From assembly GCA_963576725.1 (NCBI GenBank), contig OY755247.1, forward strand, positions 17,548,526 through 17,612,525: a stretch of DNA of 64,000 bases. Direction: 5' to 3'. Positions within the stretch are counted from its first letter, which is position 1; the number at the start of each line of letters is the position of its first letter. Origin of the DNA: Azorinus chamasolen (taxonomy: Eukaryota > Mollusca > Bivalvia > Cardiida > Solecurtidae). The notes under the pieces are model-generated. The model saw only the letters and a program-made list of their open reading frames with translations. It did not search any database and had not been told where the DNA came from. Below are positions 62,661 to 64,000 of the stretch, piece by piece. Both the position numbers and the translations under genes were made by a program.

Positions 62661-64000
62661 TTATGGTGATTTTCAAAAATTGGATATTCAATAATATGGA
62701 TTATCCAGAACAAGATATCAACATGAATAAAACTCATCTGGAATTCTGAATTCCTTCTTGATACATTTAGGCTTGCTGGGCATATTTAAATGGTACAAGT
62801 AAAGAACTGGTAAGGCAGCATGCTTGTATGTTAACACAGATTAATGCGTGTGGAAAAGCTTAAACACACACTACAAACAAAAATTTGTCAAGAATTATAT
62901 ACGTTCAGCATAATTTTGTTATAATTAACATTGTGTAAAACATACAATAAAATAATTCCATTATATCTCCATTATAACTACTAACTCTCTATAATTGGAG
63001 TAATTATCCTTAAATGCTTATAGTCTCCTAAGACATTACACACATTATAAACATGGATCTTAGACAACTGAAAAGTCTATGATCAATGTTTACGATGCTT
63101 GTCACACATCATGTAAAAATATAATTATGATCTTCGAAACTCAACATAAATACTTCTGATGCATTCAGAAAACAAAATGCTTTTGAGACTCAAGATTATC
63201 CATATATCTCCGGGACGTTTCTCTACGGTCCGTGCTCCTTCGCGCCGAAGGGTCGGTGCCGAATCCTATGATTTTTTTTTTTATTTCTTCTACTTCAACT
63301 ATAACTACTTAATATGCACTGAATATTAAATTTACGTTTTTCAAATAATAAATATGGACAATGTTAGCCAATAAACTCGATAAAAGTGTTTTTTTTTCTA
63401 ATAAAAAAATAATGCTTAAATTGAGGCCGATTTTAGGCTGCGAAATTCATATCCGCGGATATGAGTCATACCCGTCATATCGGGTGTTTAGACTGTATCT
63501 TGCAATTTCCAGTCGTTATCTTCATTCGTGTGTAAGGTGTAGAGATTGTCGATGTTCCGACCATTATTCATTACAGTTTTCTCCGTAACGTTGTCAGTAT
63601 CAATCCGACAAATTCAAGAAATGCTTGTACATTTCAAAATATCCGCCCGACTTTAAGAAGTCGATTGCTTTCTGGGCCACTTTTACCGTCGCTCTGTGGT
63701 CTATATTCGTACGCGACCAAATTTATCATATTACGTAGCATTTTACATGGCAAAATCATTGGTAATTGAAACAGTTTCATCCGTATTTTGATAATTGACA
63801 CACATATCAAATGAAGAATTGTCGATGTCGTTTATCCAACGCATTGCACTTGGAACTATATTTTTGTCTAGGGGTGTACACAAAATCACATTTTTGGCAA
63901 AATGAAAGTAGAAACACGGGTGAAATACACCCGTATACAACTAAATCGTTTAATCGGCGCTACGTGATAAACATTCTGTCGACATTAAACTATTCAAAAG
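62661..64000. other. AT-rich right end, no gene recognised
   Basis: Short frames only. A GC-richer island at 63205-63275 holds the hairpin CCTTCGCGCCGAAGG followed by an 11-base T run. A 65-codon - strand frame at 63940-63743 has no recognised similarity. Confidence 0.45.

Overview
This is a eukaryotic, AT-rich genomic window. It has GT-AG introns, short exons that are open only between splice sites, no operons, dense microsatellites and minisatellites, and roughly half the sequence in small palindromic transposons. The protein families (molluscan receptor-type ectodomains with Y-x-N-x-[FH]-C-A-x-C-N motifs), a tRNA-derived SINE with an (ACTC)n tail and other invertebrate dispersed repeats point to a mollusc, most likely a bivalve. 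A more exact assignment (for example Dreissena) would be a guess.

Genes. (1) Positions 632-39102 hold three head-to-tail paralogues on the + strand, here called genes 1, 2 and 3. Each has the same exon order and intron phases (2, 2, 0). Gene 1 enters from the left without its first exon; genes 2 and 3 are complete (676 and 687 residues as read here). Exon 1 encodes a signal peptide, a conserved furin-like RFRR site, a somatomedin-B-like Cys cluster and a CAxCN motif. Exon 2 carries an NDC-FLPPD module, exon 3 a second CAxCN motif, and exon 4 a long extracellular module. All three stop right after a short hydrophobic tail, where related molluscan receptors would continue into seven transmembrane helices. 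They look like secreted or GPI-anchored ectodomains. (2) On the - strand, three widely spaced exons (51582-51510, 44478-44299, 42755-42625) join in phase into a 127-residue secreted Cys-rich protein with an acidic C-terminal tail. (3) There is a frameshifted BEN-domain pseudogene (5126-6378) inside a 4.3 kb TIR-bounded element, and a truncated non-LTR retrotransposon on the - strand (about 55600-57715).

Repeats. Two large groups of foldback MITEs dominate. One has CAGT...ACTG ends and TA target duplications (pogo/Tigger-like; families A, B, C, D). The other has CCC...GGG ends and TTAA duplications (piggyBac-like; families PB-1 to PB-8). Unclassified foldback families F, G, H and X are also present. 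Many are nested, or chained end to end through a single shared TTAA. Families with unrelated ends share the same central palindrome CTCCTATAGGAG. Between genes 2 and 3 lies a 4.4 kb satellite (23655-28061) of about 114 bp monomers, each with a perfect hairpin and with reading frames open on both strands; a SINE with a 12-bp target duplication interrupts it. Other tandem arrays are at 10186-10322, 12075-13510, 30850-31390, 39768-40168, 46228-46470, 51996-52165, 52781-53250, 59572-59868 and 62040-62660. The right end (61243-64000) has no recognisable gene.

All gene calls come from reading frames, splice signals, phase agreement and comparison between copies inside the window; no database search was possible.
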